Source: Myxococcota bacterium (GTDB lineage: Bacteria; Myxococcota_A; UBA9160; SMWR01). Taken from it: DNA of 64,000 nucleotides. Where the stretch lies: contig JAKVBI010000016.1 of NCBI GenBank assembly GCA_022447545.1, positions 111,001 to 175,000 of the forward strand, read 5' to 3'. The notes under the pieces are model-generated. The model did no database searches. It had not been told where the DNA came from and saw only the letters and a program-made list of their open reading frames with translations. A program made the translations under genes and the position numbers. Shown here piece after piece: positions 18,401 through 26,286 of the stretch. The number at the start of each line of letters is the position of its first letter. Within the stretch, counting starts at the first letter, position 1.

Positions 18401-18686
18401 GGACGTCATCGGTGGTAACAAGTTCATTTCGTCGAGTTTTGAGTACCGGTTCCCGATCTCTGAAACCGTTGGACTACAGGGGGTTGCATTCATCGACGCG
18501 GGAAATGCCTTCGCCGAGGGGCAAAACTTGTTCGACATTCCCGAGTGGCGCTACGGTACTGGCGCGGGTGTGCAGTGGTTTTCGCCCTTTGGCCCCTTGG
18601 CGGTGGTGTTGGGCTGGCCCCTCGACCCTCTTGAGATCGAGACATCTCCTGTATTCGAGTTCTCCGTGGGCGGTGGGGCATTCTGA
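15432..18686 (+). CDS. bamA: outer membrane beta-barrel assembly factor BamA with extra N-terminal domain
   Basis: BamA inserts beta-barrel proteins into the outer membrane. The start is uncertain: TTG 15432 (GGGGGA at 15422-15427) or GTG 15438 gives a good signal peptide ending near VFAQG, while the frame runs back to 15342. After the signal comes an extra domain of about 130 residues (VVAVLPFRVHS to GSYSLDVRL) resembling CsgG/FlgO/TolB-N type periplasmic folds. Five POTRA repeats follow, then the barrel (from about RPTGSFSFGAGYSSQDG). The conserved L6 loop motif RGF is in FQLRGFRQRSVG. The protein ends in Phe, as expected for barrel recognition. Its length of about 1084 residues, against roughly 800 in E. 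coli, is largely explained by the extra domain. Confidence 0.93.
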   Translation: MQVIRCGPAHFALRPRIGPGSNLLRIAWALVSAGLLLAALPVFAQGSTSPGPSEAIDADLPVVAVLPFRVHSAKPIEFLGTSLSNLVRSRLEEGGQVTVVPAEQVDEVLGGRAAEPTSDGAVREIAVELGAGFVVAGSITELAGSYSLDVRLTPAAVGQPSRTRVLTAESDSELLELVDELAGMIRENVLGSASSTVMRVDLDGIPDVDGRLGNQLETTVGQPYDPAAVAADLALLRADTEIASAEVETERRAEGVWVRFVITPARATVAESGSVGPETTILKVSIRGNRRIESDAIRVRIGTRAGQVYSPGRIAADVRAIYALGFFRNVTVSIDPRAEGLDVVFDVEENPVVREISISGNDNVDGEKIRDILTLTTGSTLDYPLLFENRARIAALYRAEGYYLAEVGYEVEPLSEASVAVQFEVDEGKKLKLRKIEFSGNEFFSDRELQSKFSTKTWKFWSYATSWFDRSGTYSEPLFMQDLQSIERMYTDAGFLRVGIGLPVVIPSEDGLSILVEIQEGRRFKVGTLDVAGDKTIDIDALKEMLALSTDEWFNRSDLTRDVDHLTAYYTDRGFYFANVTPLTRLSEESDDVDVTFQVRKGPLYFIRQIDISGNTVTVDPVIRRELTVVEGELYSRRELLLSQGKVDRLGYFEEVDFRPEPTEEPDQLDLQVSVVERPTGSFSFGAGYSSQDGFVVTGSLAQSNLFGRGYGANISVDLGGQTQRFFVSLSDPAFLGSTYSAGLTVYRTSLRFEDFDQQQFGGEVVFGHALSRDNRSRGALRYGISVRQIDDDRQFQAAAVILREVLAEEITSSSVGLNFTRDARNDRFAPTEGYRLAGSLEYAGLGFTTTFARIEARAEWFLGAPSWMLPNSTFVLSSRVGYALPLNSIDDFNFPAVGAEPADCQGQGGTLDCRTLDQIDTNIRLPLSERYFLGGLGIFQLRGFRQRSVGPRRTIISPVGTANSGWYTPAGGNQFDDTEISQFANLDATDVIGGNKFISSSFEYRFPISETVGLQGVAFIDAGNAFAEGQNLFDIPEWRYGTGAGVQWFSPFGPLAVVLGWPLDPLEIETSPVFEFSVGGGAF

Positions 18687-18744
18687 GGGGAACTCGAGCC
18701 CGTACGGGATTCCATTCCAATCGAAGGTAGAGCGAGGTCGAATC

Positions 18745-19266
18745 ATGCACGTACACAAGGCGCTTGTATATCTGGCTGCTGTGGCCCTGTTGGTCTGGGG
18801 GACGGCTGCACAAGACGAACCCATCAAGATCGGAGTCGTCGACGTCGAGCAGGCCATCAGCTCGACAGACGAGGGGAAGGCAGCGCGCGAAGAATTCGCT
18901 CGTAAACAGCGGGAAGCTGAGGCGAAGCTCCAGCCCATGATCGAGCGTTACAAGAGTCTCGAGGCGGACATCAAGGCGAAAAAGTTCGTGCTCTCGGAAG
19001 ATGCCCTGTTCCAGAAACAGCTCGATCTTGCAGAAATGCAGAATCAGATCGAGAACAAGATGAAGGAACTCGAGGGGCAGATGCAGGTGGACCAGAAACG
19101 CCTAGAAGGTCCCCTCGTGGCCAAGCTCTCCGAAATCGTCGGAGATGTGGGCAAGAGCAACGGCTTCAGCATCATCATTCGCCGAGGGACCCCCGGAATC
19201 CTCTACACACGTGAAGCTCTGGATATCACCGATCTCATCATCGAGCGATACAACCAGAAGGGATAA
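18745..19266 (+). CDS. skp: periplasmic chaperone Skp/OmpH
   Basis: A 173-residue Skp-family chaperone that carries unfolded outer-membrane proteins across the periplasm to BamA. ATG 18745 has GAGG upstream and opens a signal peptide (hydrophobic core LVYLAAVALLVWG, cleavage likely after TAA). Then comes the typical IGVVDVEQAI strand and a long charged helical tentacle region rich in Lys, Glu and Gln. It follows bamA after 58 bp, which include a perfect 10-bp palindrome CCCGTACGGG at 18700-18709. It precedes lpxA by only 6 bp. In related operons lpxD and fabZ usually separate skp from lpxA. Confidence 0.9.
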   Translation: MHVHKALVYLAAVALLVWGTAAQDEPIKIGVVDVEQAISSTDEGKAAREEFARKQREAEAKLQPMIERYKSLEADIKAKKFVLSEDALFQKQLDLAEMQNQIENKMKELEGQMQVDQKRLEGPLVAKLSEIVGDVGKSNGFSIIIRRGTPGILYTREALDITDLIIERYNQKG

Positions 19267-19272
19267 CGCGAT

Positions 19273-20049
19273 ATGTCGCGGATTCACCCGACTGCGGTCT
19301 TGGAGCCGGGTGCGAAGGTCGGCGAGCGAGTCGTCATCGGCCCCTTCGCGGTTCTGGGCGGCGACGTGGTGCTCGAGGATGAGGTCGAGGTGGGCTCCCA
19401 CTCGGTGCTTGCCGGCGTTCTTCGCGTCGGGCGTGGTACGCGAATCTTCCCGGGTTGTGTAATCGGAACCGAGCCGCAAATCGTGGGGGAGGCTTCGGAG
19501 ATCGGCGGGCTAGAGATCGGCCGCGACAACGTGATCCGAGAGCATGTGGTCATTCACGCTGGGAGCAGCCGGGGAGACGGGAGTACCCGCATTGGTGACG
19601 AAAACTACCTGCTGAACAACGTTCACGTCGCCCACGACTGCACGATTGGCTCGAAGTGTGTGTTGACCAGCTTTTCCGCCCTGGCGGGTCATGTCGTGAT
19701 CGAAGATCACGTGGTGTTGGGAGCGATGACTGGCGTCCACCAGTTCGTACATGTCGGGGAGTCCGCTTTCTCGGCCGCGAACTCGATGCTCAGCAAGGAT
19801 GTGCCACCGTTTGTCAGCGTGGCCGGCGATCGCGCCCGTTTTGTGGGCCTCAACCGCGTGGGGCTTGCTCGACGTGGCTTTTCTCCCGAAGTCGTGGCGG
19901 TCATCAAGCACGCCTACCACCTGCTGTTTAAATCTGGACTGCGCCTCGAGCAGGCTGTCGAGACCCTCTCACGTGAATGCAAGGGCAGCAGTGAAGTGAT
20001 GAGGGTCCTGGCATTCATCGGCCGTGCCGAACGCGGGGTCGTGCGGTGA
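19273..20049 (+). CDS. lpxA: acyl-ACP--UDP-N-acetylglucosamine O-acyltransferase
   Basis: LpxA starts lipid A synthesis by acylating the 3-position of UDP-GlcNAc (or the 3-amine in variants). It is a 258-residue left-handed beta-helix with many hexapeptide repeats in the first two thirds and a helical C-terminus. The catalytic His is in HVAHDC, and the GVHQF and DVPPF blocks align to E. coli LpxA without gaps. At the position of the E. coli acyl-length ruler (Gly173) this protein has Ala169, which hints at an acyl chain at or slightly below C14. ATG 19273 lies 6 bp after skp and the stop overlaps lpxI by 4 bp. Confidence 0.94.
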   Translation: MSRIHPTAVLEPGAKVGERVVIGPFAVLGGDVVLEDEVEVGSHSVLAGVLRVGRGTRIFPGCVIGTEPQIVGEASEIGGLEIGRDNVIREHVVIHAGSSRGDGSTRIGDENYLLNNVHVAHDCTIGSKCVLTSFSALAGHVVIEDHVVLGAMTGVHQFVHVGESAFSAANSMLSKDVPPFVSVAGDRARFVGLNRVGLARRGFSPEVVAVIKHAYHLLFKSGLRLEQAVETLSRECKGSSEVMRVLAFIGRAERGVVR

Positions 20050-20900
20050 GTCATTCCGAGATTTCCGAGACGGTGGGTTTGATCGCTGGGGCCGGAAGGC
20101 TTCCTCTCGACATCGCCCTCGCGGCGGCCCATCGCGGTGTTCGTTTGACCGCGATCGCATTTCGTGACCAGACGGCGCCGGAAATCGCCGAGTCCGTGGA
20201 CGAAGTCACGTGGTTGCTTCCCGGGCAGGCTCTTGAGGCTCTGGATGCGCTGGAGAGCGCTGGGGCTCGGCGGGTCGTAATGGCGGGGAAGGTTCCCAAG
20301 GGGCTGCTGTTTCAGAATGTCGAAGAAGTGGGTCTGGATAACTTCGCGGCTCGGGAACTCGCTTCCCTTCCGGATCGTCTCGACAACACGTTGTTGCGGC
20401 GGGTGGTCGATGTGCTTGCGAGTCGCGGAATCGAGGTCTTGCCCCAGACGGATCTGGTTCCCGAGCTTCTGGGCTCATCGGGTTCCCTGGGGCGAACGGT
20501 TCCCAGTACCGATGTCCGTTCCGATGTTCGATTCGGCTGGCCGATCGCCAAGGCCATTGCAGGTCTGGACATCGGTCAGACTGTCGTGGTCAAGGACGGG
20601 GCTGTCCTCGCGGTGGAAGCTATCGAAGGTACCGATGAGGCGATCCGGCGCGCCGGATCGATCGCCTCAGGGGCCTGCGTGATCAAGGTGGCCAAGCCTG
20701 GGCAGGATCTCAGGTTCGACGTTCCGACCATTGGTCCGGACACGGTGGCGGTTCTGGCACGAGCCCGCGCAGTGGCATTGGCATACGAGGCCGATTGCAC
20801 CGTTGTCTTGGATCGAGAGAGAACCGTCTCGCTCGCAGATCAGCATTCGATTGCACTGTTCGGAGTGGGGCGACCGGAAGCCGGAGGCATTGCCGAATGA
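20046..20900 (+). CDS. lpxI: UDP-2,3-diacylglucosamine pyrophosphatase LpxI
   Basis: LpxI hydrolyses UDP-2,3-diacylglucosamine to lipid X at the cytosolic membrane face. It replaces LpxH in alphaproteobacteria, deltaproteobacteria and others. The 284-residue protein has the expected two-domain form: an N-terminal region opening GLIAGAGRLPLDIA and a C-terminal catalytic domain with GQTVVVKDGAVLAVEAIEGTD and KVAKPGQDLRFDVPTIG, both well conserved. The position between lpxA and lpxB agrees. The start is GTG 20046, overlapping lpxA by 4 bp, and the end overlaps the next ATG by 4 bp. Confidence 0.93.
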   Translation: MSHSEISETVGLIAGAGRLPLDIALAAAHRGVRLTAIAFRDQTAPEIAESVDEVTWLLPGQALEALDALESAGARRVVMAGKVPKGLLFQNVEEVGLDNFAARELASLPDRLDNTLLRRVVDVLASRGIEVLPQTDLVPELLGSSGSLGRTVPSTDVRSDVRFGWPIAKAIAGLDIGQTVVVKDGAVLAVEAIEGTDEAIRRAGSIASGACVIKVAKPGQDLRFDVPTIGPDTVAVLARARAVALAYEADCTVVLDRERTVSLADQHSIALFGVGRPEAGGIAE

Positions 20901-21883
20901 AGCCGGTTCGGGTGGCGGTGGTGGGTGCAGGCTACATGGGGACGCTCCACGCCCAGAAAATCTCGCTGCTCGAGCACACCACGGGTGAGGTGAGGCTCTC
21001 GGGCATCGCAGACATCGACCCCTTGCGATCAAAATCTTTGGCCCGAAGCCTGGGTGTTCCCGGTGTCCTCGAAGGCAGTGAACTTCATGGGGATTCCGAT
21101 GCCGTGATCGTCGCGGTTCCGACCTTGGCCCATCACGAAGTGGTGCGATCGGCCCTGCTCGACGGCCTCGACGTGCTGGTCGAAAAGCCCCTGGCCGCGA
21201 CGCTCGACGAGGGGGACGATTTACTGCGGCTGGCGCGGGAGTCCGGCTGCGTCCTTCAGGTCGGTCATATCGAGTGGTTCAACGCGGTGATTCCTCCGGT
21301 GCGGGATCAGGTCACCGTGCCCGAGTTCGTCGAAGCCCGTCGTATGGGGCCCTTCACTGCTCGAGCGGCAGAAATGGATGTCGTCCGGGATCTGATGATC
21401 CACGACATCGACATCCTCCAGCAGTTGATCGGAGCCGAGCCTGTTCGGATTCAAGCGGTGGGAGCGGTGGTGGTCAGCGACAAGGTCGACGTGGCCAATG
21501 CCAGGCTCGAGTTTCCTGGCGGTTGTGTGGCGAGTCTAACCGCGAGCCGTGTTGCGGCGACGGCGGCAAGGCGTCTGCGGATCTACCAAAATGACTGCAG
21601 CATCGAGATCGACTTTCTCGATCAGTCGGTGGAGATCGCAAGGCGGGTCGAACGTCACGGGCGTTCGAATTTTGCAGCTGGTCTGGTGGGTGAACGCTCT
21701 CGGCTCGAGACCGAGCAGATCAAGGTCGATCCAGGTGATGCACTCCTCGCTCAACTGGCTGCCTTCGTGGGTGCCATCCGGTCACGCAAAGTCACGGCAG
21801 TGACGGGGGCGGCCGGACTGGGTGCGCTCCGCACCGCCCTTCGTGTCCTGGAGGCCATGCCCACCCGATCCGAACTTCCGTGA
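20897..21883 (+). CDS. Gfo/Idh/MocA family NAD-dependent dehydrogenase in lipid A operon
   Basis: A 328-residue sugar-type dehydrogenase. The Rossmann motif VGAGYMG is at the N-terminus, the EKP signature in VLVEKPLAA, and the C-terminal domain carries HDIDILQQLIG. It sits between lpxI and lpxB with 4-bp overlaps on both sides, so it is firmly part of the lipid A operon. The same position is filled by a Gfo/Idh gene in several deltaproteobacteria. In Acidithiobacillus the lpxA-lpxB interval holds gnnA (this family) and gnnB (aminotransferase), which make UDP-GlcNAc3N for amide-linked lipid A. No gnnB-like gene is in this window, so a GnnA role is only a hypothesis. Confidence 0.82.
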   Translation: MKPVRVAVVGAGYMGTLHAQKISLLEHTTGEVRLSGIADIDPLRSKSLARSLGVPGVLEGSELHGDSDAVIVAVPTLAHHEVVRSALLDGLDVLVEKPLAATLDEGDDLLRLARESGCVLQVGHIEWFNAVIPPVRDQVTVPEFVEARRMGPFTARAAEMDVVRDLMIHDIDILQQLIGAEPVRIQAVGAVVVSDKVDVANARLEFPGGCVASLTASRVAATAARRLRIYQNDCSIEIDFLDQSVEIARRVERHGRSNFAAGLVGERSRLETEQIKVDPGDALLAQLAAFVGAIRSRKVTAVTGAAGLGALRTALRVLEAMPTRSELP

Positions 21884-23040
21884 CGACGGTAATGTTGGCG
21901 GCGGGCGACGCCTCAGGGGACGCCTATGCGGCCGACTTCGTTCGGGCGCTGAAGGAGCGCTTTCCGCAATTGCGATGCGTCGGGGTTGGGGGCGACGAGA
22001 TGGTGGCAGCAGGGGTAGAACTCGTCGCTCACCAGCGAGGACTGGCCGTCGGTGGGTTACAAGAACTGCTGCCCGATCTTCTCGGGGTCATGAAGGTGTG
22101 GAAGAGCGCTCTGAAGGCCCTGCGAGAGGTGCGTCCCGACTTGCTCGTGCTGATCGACTCCGGAGGATTCAACCTGCCCTTTGCTCGAAAGGGGCGTGCT
22201 CTGGGCCTACCGATCCTCTACTACGTTTGTCCTCAGGTCTGGGCCTGGCGACGCGGTCGTGTGCGCAAGCTCGCCAGGAGAGCGGACCGATTGGCCTTGA
22301 TCCTGCCTTTCGAACCGGCCGCCTACACGGGGACCGGCGCGCGCACCGATTACGTGGGCCACCCGCTGGTGGATCGTATGCAGGCTCGCACGACGGTCTC
22401 CAGTCGTTCCGCTCGCCAGGCTCTCGGGTTGCCGCTGGAAGCACCGCTGGTGGCCCTTCTGCCCGGGAGCAGAACGCACGAGATCCGTCACAGCCTTGCG
22501 CTGCACCTGCAGACCGCTCGCGTTCTCGAGGCGCGAGTCGAGGGGATCCATTTCGTGCTGCCCGTTGCCCCGACCCTGGACCCTTGGGCTGTCAAGCGGC
22601 GGGTTGCGAGGTCGGGTATTGCAAAGGCGTTTCCGCTCTCAGTCGTCGAGGGGCATTCTCTCGACGTGCTCACCGCTTGTGACGCTGCAATCCTGAAGCC
22701 GGGAACGGCCACCCTCGAGGCGAGCCTGATTGGGCGTCCCATGGTCGTCGCTGCACGCGCATCGGCATTGACCGCGGTGTTACTAAGAAAGATGGTTCGG
22801 GTCGACTCGTTGACGATGCCCAATTTGATTGCGGGTCATCCGGTAGTGCCCGAATTTCTCCAGGAGGACGCTGCGCCCGAGCGTGTAGCGGATGCCGTCA
22901 TTTCCTTGTTGGAAGGCGATGCTCGCGAGCGACAGCTCGCGGCCCTCGAGAGGGTTCGTCAGGCACTGGGGGCAGGCGGCGCGGGGCGGCGCGTGGCGGC
23001 CATCGCTGAGGAGATGCTGGTTGCGAATCGTTGCGAGTAG
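21880..23040 (+). CDS. lpxB: lipid-A-disaccharide synthase
   Basis: A 386-residue GT19 glycosyltransferase joining UDP-diacylglucosamine and lipid X to form the lipid A disaccharide at the inner membrane. The N-terminal AAGDASGDAYAA motif, GVGGDEM, YYVCPQVWAWRRGR and the ALLPGSRTHEI motif are all diagnostic, as is the SGTATLEA-like KPGTATLEA near the nucleotide site. The start is GTG 21880, overlapping the previous stop by 4 bp. The last 20 bp overlap the probable waaA start, an unusually long overlap in this otherwise 4-bp-coupled operon. Confidence 0.95.
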   Translation: MTTVMLAAGDASGDAYAADFVRALKERFPQLRCVGVGGDEMVAAGVELVAHQRGLAVGGLQELLPDLLGVMKVWKSALKALREVRPDLLVLIDSGGFNLPFARKGRALGLPILYYVCPQVWAWRRGRVRKLARRADRLALILPFEPAAYTGTGARTDYVGHPLVDRMQARTTVSSRSARQALGLPLEAPLVALLPGSRTHEIRHSLALHLQTARVLEARVEGIHFVLPVAPTLDPWAVKRRVARSGIAKAFPLSVVEGHSLDVLTACDAAILKPGTATLEASLIGRPMVVAARASALTAVLLRKMVRVDSLTMPNLIAGHPVVPEFLQEDAAPERVADAVISLLEGDARERQLAALERVRQALGAGGAGRRVAAIAEEMLVANRCE

Positions 23041-24331
23041 TTTCGCGGCGTTGTCGGCCGTCGTACTCCTTCCCCTGGTCGCCGGAGCCATGATCATCCG
23101 TCCCCACTGGCGCCATGGCTTGCGGGAACGGATCGGGCACTGGCCGCCGCAGGTGGGCGCTCCGGTCTGGGTGCATGGCGCGAGCGTGGGCGAGATTGGA
23201 GCTGCGTCCCGTTTGATCGAACGTCTCGAAGCGGAGGGACGCCGCGTGCTTGCCTCCACCAGTACGATCGCAGGGCGAGACACCATGCGCCGCACTCGAC
23301 CGGACGTTCCCTGTCATTTGGCACCCCTGGATCATCCCTGGTGTGTGGGGTCTGCTCTCGAGCGAGTCAATCCGAGTGTTCTCGTACTGGTGGAGGGCGA
23401 GATCTGGCCATTCTGGATCGCGGCCGCTGTTCGTCGTGGGATTCCGGTGGTGTTGGTCTCGGGCCGCGTCTCGGACCGGTCACTACAGACCTACCGCTGG
23501 TTGTGGCCTGGAATTCATCGAACCCTGCGCCGCCTGTCCGCTATCGGAGCGCGCACCGAGGAGGACGCCAGGCGATGGGTTCAGTTGGGTGCTCCGAGGG
23601 AACGCGTATCCGTTACGGGCGATCTCAAGCTCGACCCGGCGGGCAGGTCTCCAGCACTGGCTGCCGACCTCGAGGAGTTTCTCGGCGCGGCACCTCTGGT
23701 GGTGGGAGCCAGCACCCACTCCGGCGAGGAGAGCGCAATGCTCGAGGCCTTTGGGCTCGATTCGGCCCGGGTGGGGGATGTGGCTGCATTGATTCTGGCT
23801 CCTCGTGAGATCGAGCGTGCAACGGAAGTGGAAGCCCTCGCGCGCACGAGCGGCCGCAAGGTGCACCTGCGCTCCCGCTTGTCCGGAGGGGGCCTGAAAC
23901 CGGGCGAGGTTCTGATCCTCGATAGCCTGGGAGAATTGGCCGCCGTGCACTCCTACGCGCGGGCTGTCTTCGTGGGTGGGACGCTGGTTCCCGTGGGTGG
24001 TCACAATCTGGTCGAACCGGCGCTGGCGGGTCGACCGGTGCTCTTCGGCCCCTACACCCATGGGGTTCGCCACGCGGAGCGCTTGTTGACTCGTTGTGGG
24101 GCGGGCCATCGCATCGACGACGCCGGGTCGATGTCCGTCGTTTTGGCGGAACTTCTCTCGCGGCCCGGTGCCGCCGAGCAGCGCGGTGCGAAAGGACGCG
24201 CGGCGCTCGAACAGCAGCGAGGAGCGACCGAGAGGTCCCATGGTCTGGTGGAGGCGGCACTGGTTTCTTTCGCATCGGTCCGACCCGGGGGAGCAGATTC
24301 GGGATCGGCTGCTTCCGAGACCGAACGGTGA
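23021..24331 (+). CDS. waaA: Kdo transferase
   Basis: WaaA transfers Kdo from CMP-Kdo to the lipid A precursor. I chose TTG 23021 because GAGGAG (23008-23013) lies 7 nt upstream, and the product (436 residues) then begins with the usual N-terminal membrane anchor (SSFAALSAVVLLPLVAGAM). The catalytic Glu is in HGASVGEIGAA. The C-terminal half has GDLKLDP, VVGASTHSGEE and VGGTLVPVGGHNLVEPA. The frame is open upstream inside lpxB, but that part is not family-like. Its stop overlaps lpxK by 4 bp. Whether it adds one or two Kdo residues cannot be read from sequence, but a kinase resembling the Kdo kinases of mono-Kdo organisms lies nearby. Confidence 0.94.
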   Translation: MRIVASSFAALSAVVLLPLVAGAMIIRPHWRHGLRERIGHWPPQVGAPVWVHGASVGEIGAASRLIERLEAEGRRVLASTSTIAGRDTMRRTRPDVPCHLAPLDHPWCVGSALERVNPSVLVLVEGEIWPFWIAAAVRRGIPVVLVSGRVSDRSLQTYRWLWPGIHRTLRRLSAIGARTEEDARRWVQLGAPRERVSVTGDLKLDPAGRSPALAADLEEFLGAAPLVVGASTHSGEESAMLEAFGLDSARVGDVAALILAPREIERATEVEALARTSGRKVHLRSRLSGGGLKPGEVLILDSLGELAAVHSYARAVFVGGTLVPVGGHNLVEPALAGRPVLFGPYTHGVRHAERLLTRCGAGHRIDDAGSMSVVLAELLSRPGAAEQRGAKGRAALEQQRGATERSHGLVEAALVSFASVRPGGADSGSAASETER

Positions 24332-25392
24332 TTCTTAGGGCGGATTGGTTGTGGGAGCGTCGGGCAGGTCCGTGGTGGCGCTTCCTCTTGTGGTTTTTCC
24401 TCACCCCACTCGGCTGGATCTATGGGATCGTCTCGCTGCTTCACCGAGAAGTCTACCGACTGGGATTGCGGCGAGCTGTTTGCCTTCCTGCGCAGGTGAT
24501 CAGTGTGGGGAACCTCGTGGTCGGGGGTACGGGAAAGACTCCCGTCGCTGCTTGGTTGGCTCGCTCGCTCCATCGTCGCGGGTTGCAGGTCGCCCTGGCG
24601 AGCCGCGGATACGGCCGGGTAACCACGGGGGATGTGGTCGTGGTTTCCGACGGCGAGTTCGTACGAGCGACTCTCGATCTCGCGGGCGATGAGCCCATGC
24701 TTCTGGCCGCACATGTACCGGGTGTTCCCGTCCTGGTCGCAGAGGATCGCGTCCACGCCGGCTTGCGAGCCGTCACCGCCTTTGGCACAGAGACCCTGGT
24801 GCTGGATGATGGGTTCCAGCATCACAGACTTCACCGCGATCTGGACATCGTGACCGTCGACGGGCGACTCGGCTTTGGGAATCGTCACACGCTGCCACGA
24901 GGGCCACTGCGGGAATTGGCGAAGACACTGTCGCGCGCCGACGCTCTGGGAGTCGTCGATGGCCCACTGACGCCCGACGACGAGGCCTTCGTCCAGCGGT
25001 ATGCGCCCGACCTGCGTCGTTTCGAGGTCCGTCGTCGGCCGGTCGGTTTTCGCCCGTTGGACGGAGGAGTTCTGGAGCCGGCTTCGTCGCTGGAGGGTCA
25101 ACGGGTCGGATTGTTGTCCGGACTCGCGAACCCAGCGAGTTTTCGCGCCACGGTGGAATCGCTCGGAATGATGGTGGATGTCGTTCGTGAGTTTCCGGAC
25201 CATCACCGCTACCGTGCTCGTGACCTCCGCGATCTCTCGGGACAGGCGCGATTTTGGCTGACGACGGAGAAGGATGCACTCAAGATCTCTCCGTCCTGGG
25301 CGCGTGGCGTACAGATGCGAGTTCTCATCATCGAGGCTGAAGTCGAAGGTGAACAGGCATTCCTGGATTGGCTGATGGCCCGGCTCCGCTGA
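24328..25392 (+). CDS. lpxK: tetraacyldisaccharide 4-prime-kinase
   Basis: LpxK phosphorylates the 4-prime position of the lipid A disaccharide. It is 354 residues long from GTG 24328, which overlaps the waaA stop by 4 bp. Features are an N-terminal hydrophobic hairpin (FLLWFFLTPLGWIYGIVSLL) that attaches it to the membrane, the P-loop GNLVVGGTGKTP, the SRGYGR motif, and LDDGFQHHRL. The gene order waaA-lpxK closes the lipid A operon. The following gene is convergent, 30 bp away. Confidence 0.94.
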   Translation: MILRADWLWERRAGPWWRFLLWFFLTPLGWIYGIVSLLHREVYRLGLRRAVCLPAQVISVGNLVVGGTGKTPVAAWLARSLHRRGLQVALASRGYGRVTTGDVVVVSDGEFVRATLDLAGDEPMLLAAHVPGVPVLVAEDRVHAGLRAVTAFGTETLVLDDGFQHHRLHRDLDIVTVDGRLGFGNRHTLPRGPLRELAKTLSRADALGVVDGPLTPDDEAFVQRYAPDLRRFEVRRRPVGFRPLDGGVLEPASSLEGQRVGLLSGLANPASFRATVESLGMMVDVVREFPDHHRYRARDLRDLSGQARFWLTTEKDALKISPSWARGVQMRVLIIEAEVEGEQAFLDWLMARLR

Positions 25393-25422
25393 GGAGTTGC
25401 ATGGCTCGCAGGTAGATCGGAT

Positions 25423-26286
25423 TCAGGACGGTTCGCCGTGCCGGCGCACGGCGTAGAGGATTCGATGTCGGGCGAGATGAAGTCGTTCGCGAGGAACCCG
25501 GGCGAGTATTTGTTGCCCCAGGCCGTCGTCTCCAGCCAGGTAGGCTTCGAGGAATTCTCCAAGGGCTGCGCGAATCAAGTCCGAGGGCAGGCGACGCTTC
25601 ACCAGCGATCGGTATAGGCGCATCAACTCGGAAGTCCGGTCACGTGCATCGACGATGGGAACCAGGCGCGCGCGATCGAAGTCGACGGCAATTGTCTGTA
25701 GGTCACCGCATTTCTCGCGAAACACCAGGTTTCCAAGGTGCAGATCGCCGTGGATGGCGCCTGCATCGTGGAGGTCTCGAACTGTTCGACCCGCTGAGCG
25801 AGCCGCCGGGGCGATTCTTGACAACTGGTGCGGGGGGTCGATGGATGACAACCATTCCAAGCCATCGCATCCGTGGTCGATGTGCAAAGTGGCGATGCTG
25901 ACGCGATAGCACCCCGGCGCGACCCGTTCTCCACACGTCAGCACCGGGCGGGGGACGGGCAGGCCTCGATCCGCCAGCGTGGCAGTGAGTTGGAGTTCAG
26001 TTCGGCCACGCTTGGGGCTGGGCCAGATTCCGCCGAACAATGGCCCGAGCCAACCTCCATGGCGCATGCCCCGGAGGTGAAGCCGAACGCCGGGACCGTT
26101 CAGGGGTACGATGGCCGTGGCTGCGCGTCCGATCGGGCCCTCTCCCTTTTTGAGCAGCGATTGGATGACGCCGGGCTCGAGCAGCCTCGCGGCTTCGAGC
26201 GCGTCTTGGAACTCGCGGTCCAGCCACGCGATCAGCGGGCCCCGTTCGACTCGGAGGAAGGATGGGTGTTGGTCGATTGCGTGCAT
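25423..26286 (-). CDS. LPS/Kdo kinase-like protein (InaA/KdkA/WaaP family)
   Basis: A 287-residue small-molecule kinase of the lipopolysaccharide kinase superfamily. The catalytic loop is HGDLHLGNLVF and the metal-binding motif VDFDRA. The N-terminal half has RLHLRGMRHGGWLG, typical of the KdkA branch that phosphorylates Kdo. Its place right after waaA-lpxK and next to core glycosyltransferases supports a role in phosphorylating Kdo or an inner-core sugar on the cytoplasmic side. It is the only minus-strand gene in this LPS region. Its start codon overlaps the start of the divergent GT9 gene by 25 bp. No strong ribosome site is visible upstream of ATG 26286, so a later start is possible. Confidence 0.78.
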   Translation of the reverse strand: MHAIDQHPSFLRVERGPLIAWLDREFQDALEAARLLEPGVIQSLLKKGEGPIGRAATAIVPLNGPGVRLHLRGMRHGGWLGPLFGGIWPSPKRGRTELQLTATLADRGLPVPRPVLTCGERVAPGCYRVSIATLHIDHGCDGLEWLSSIDPPHQLSRIAPAARSAGRTVRDLHDAGAIHGDLHLGNLVFREKCGDLQTIAVDFDRARLVPIVDARDRTSELMRLYRSLVKRRLPSDLIRAALGEFLEAYLAGDDGLGQQILARVPRERLHLARHRILYAVRRHGEPS

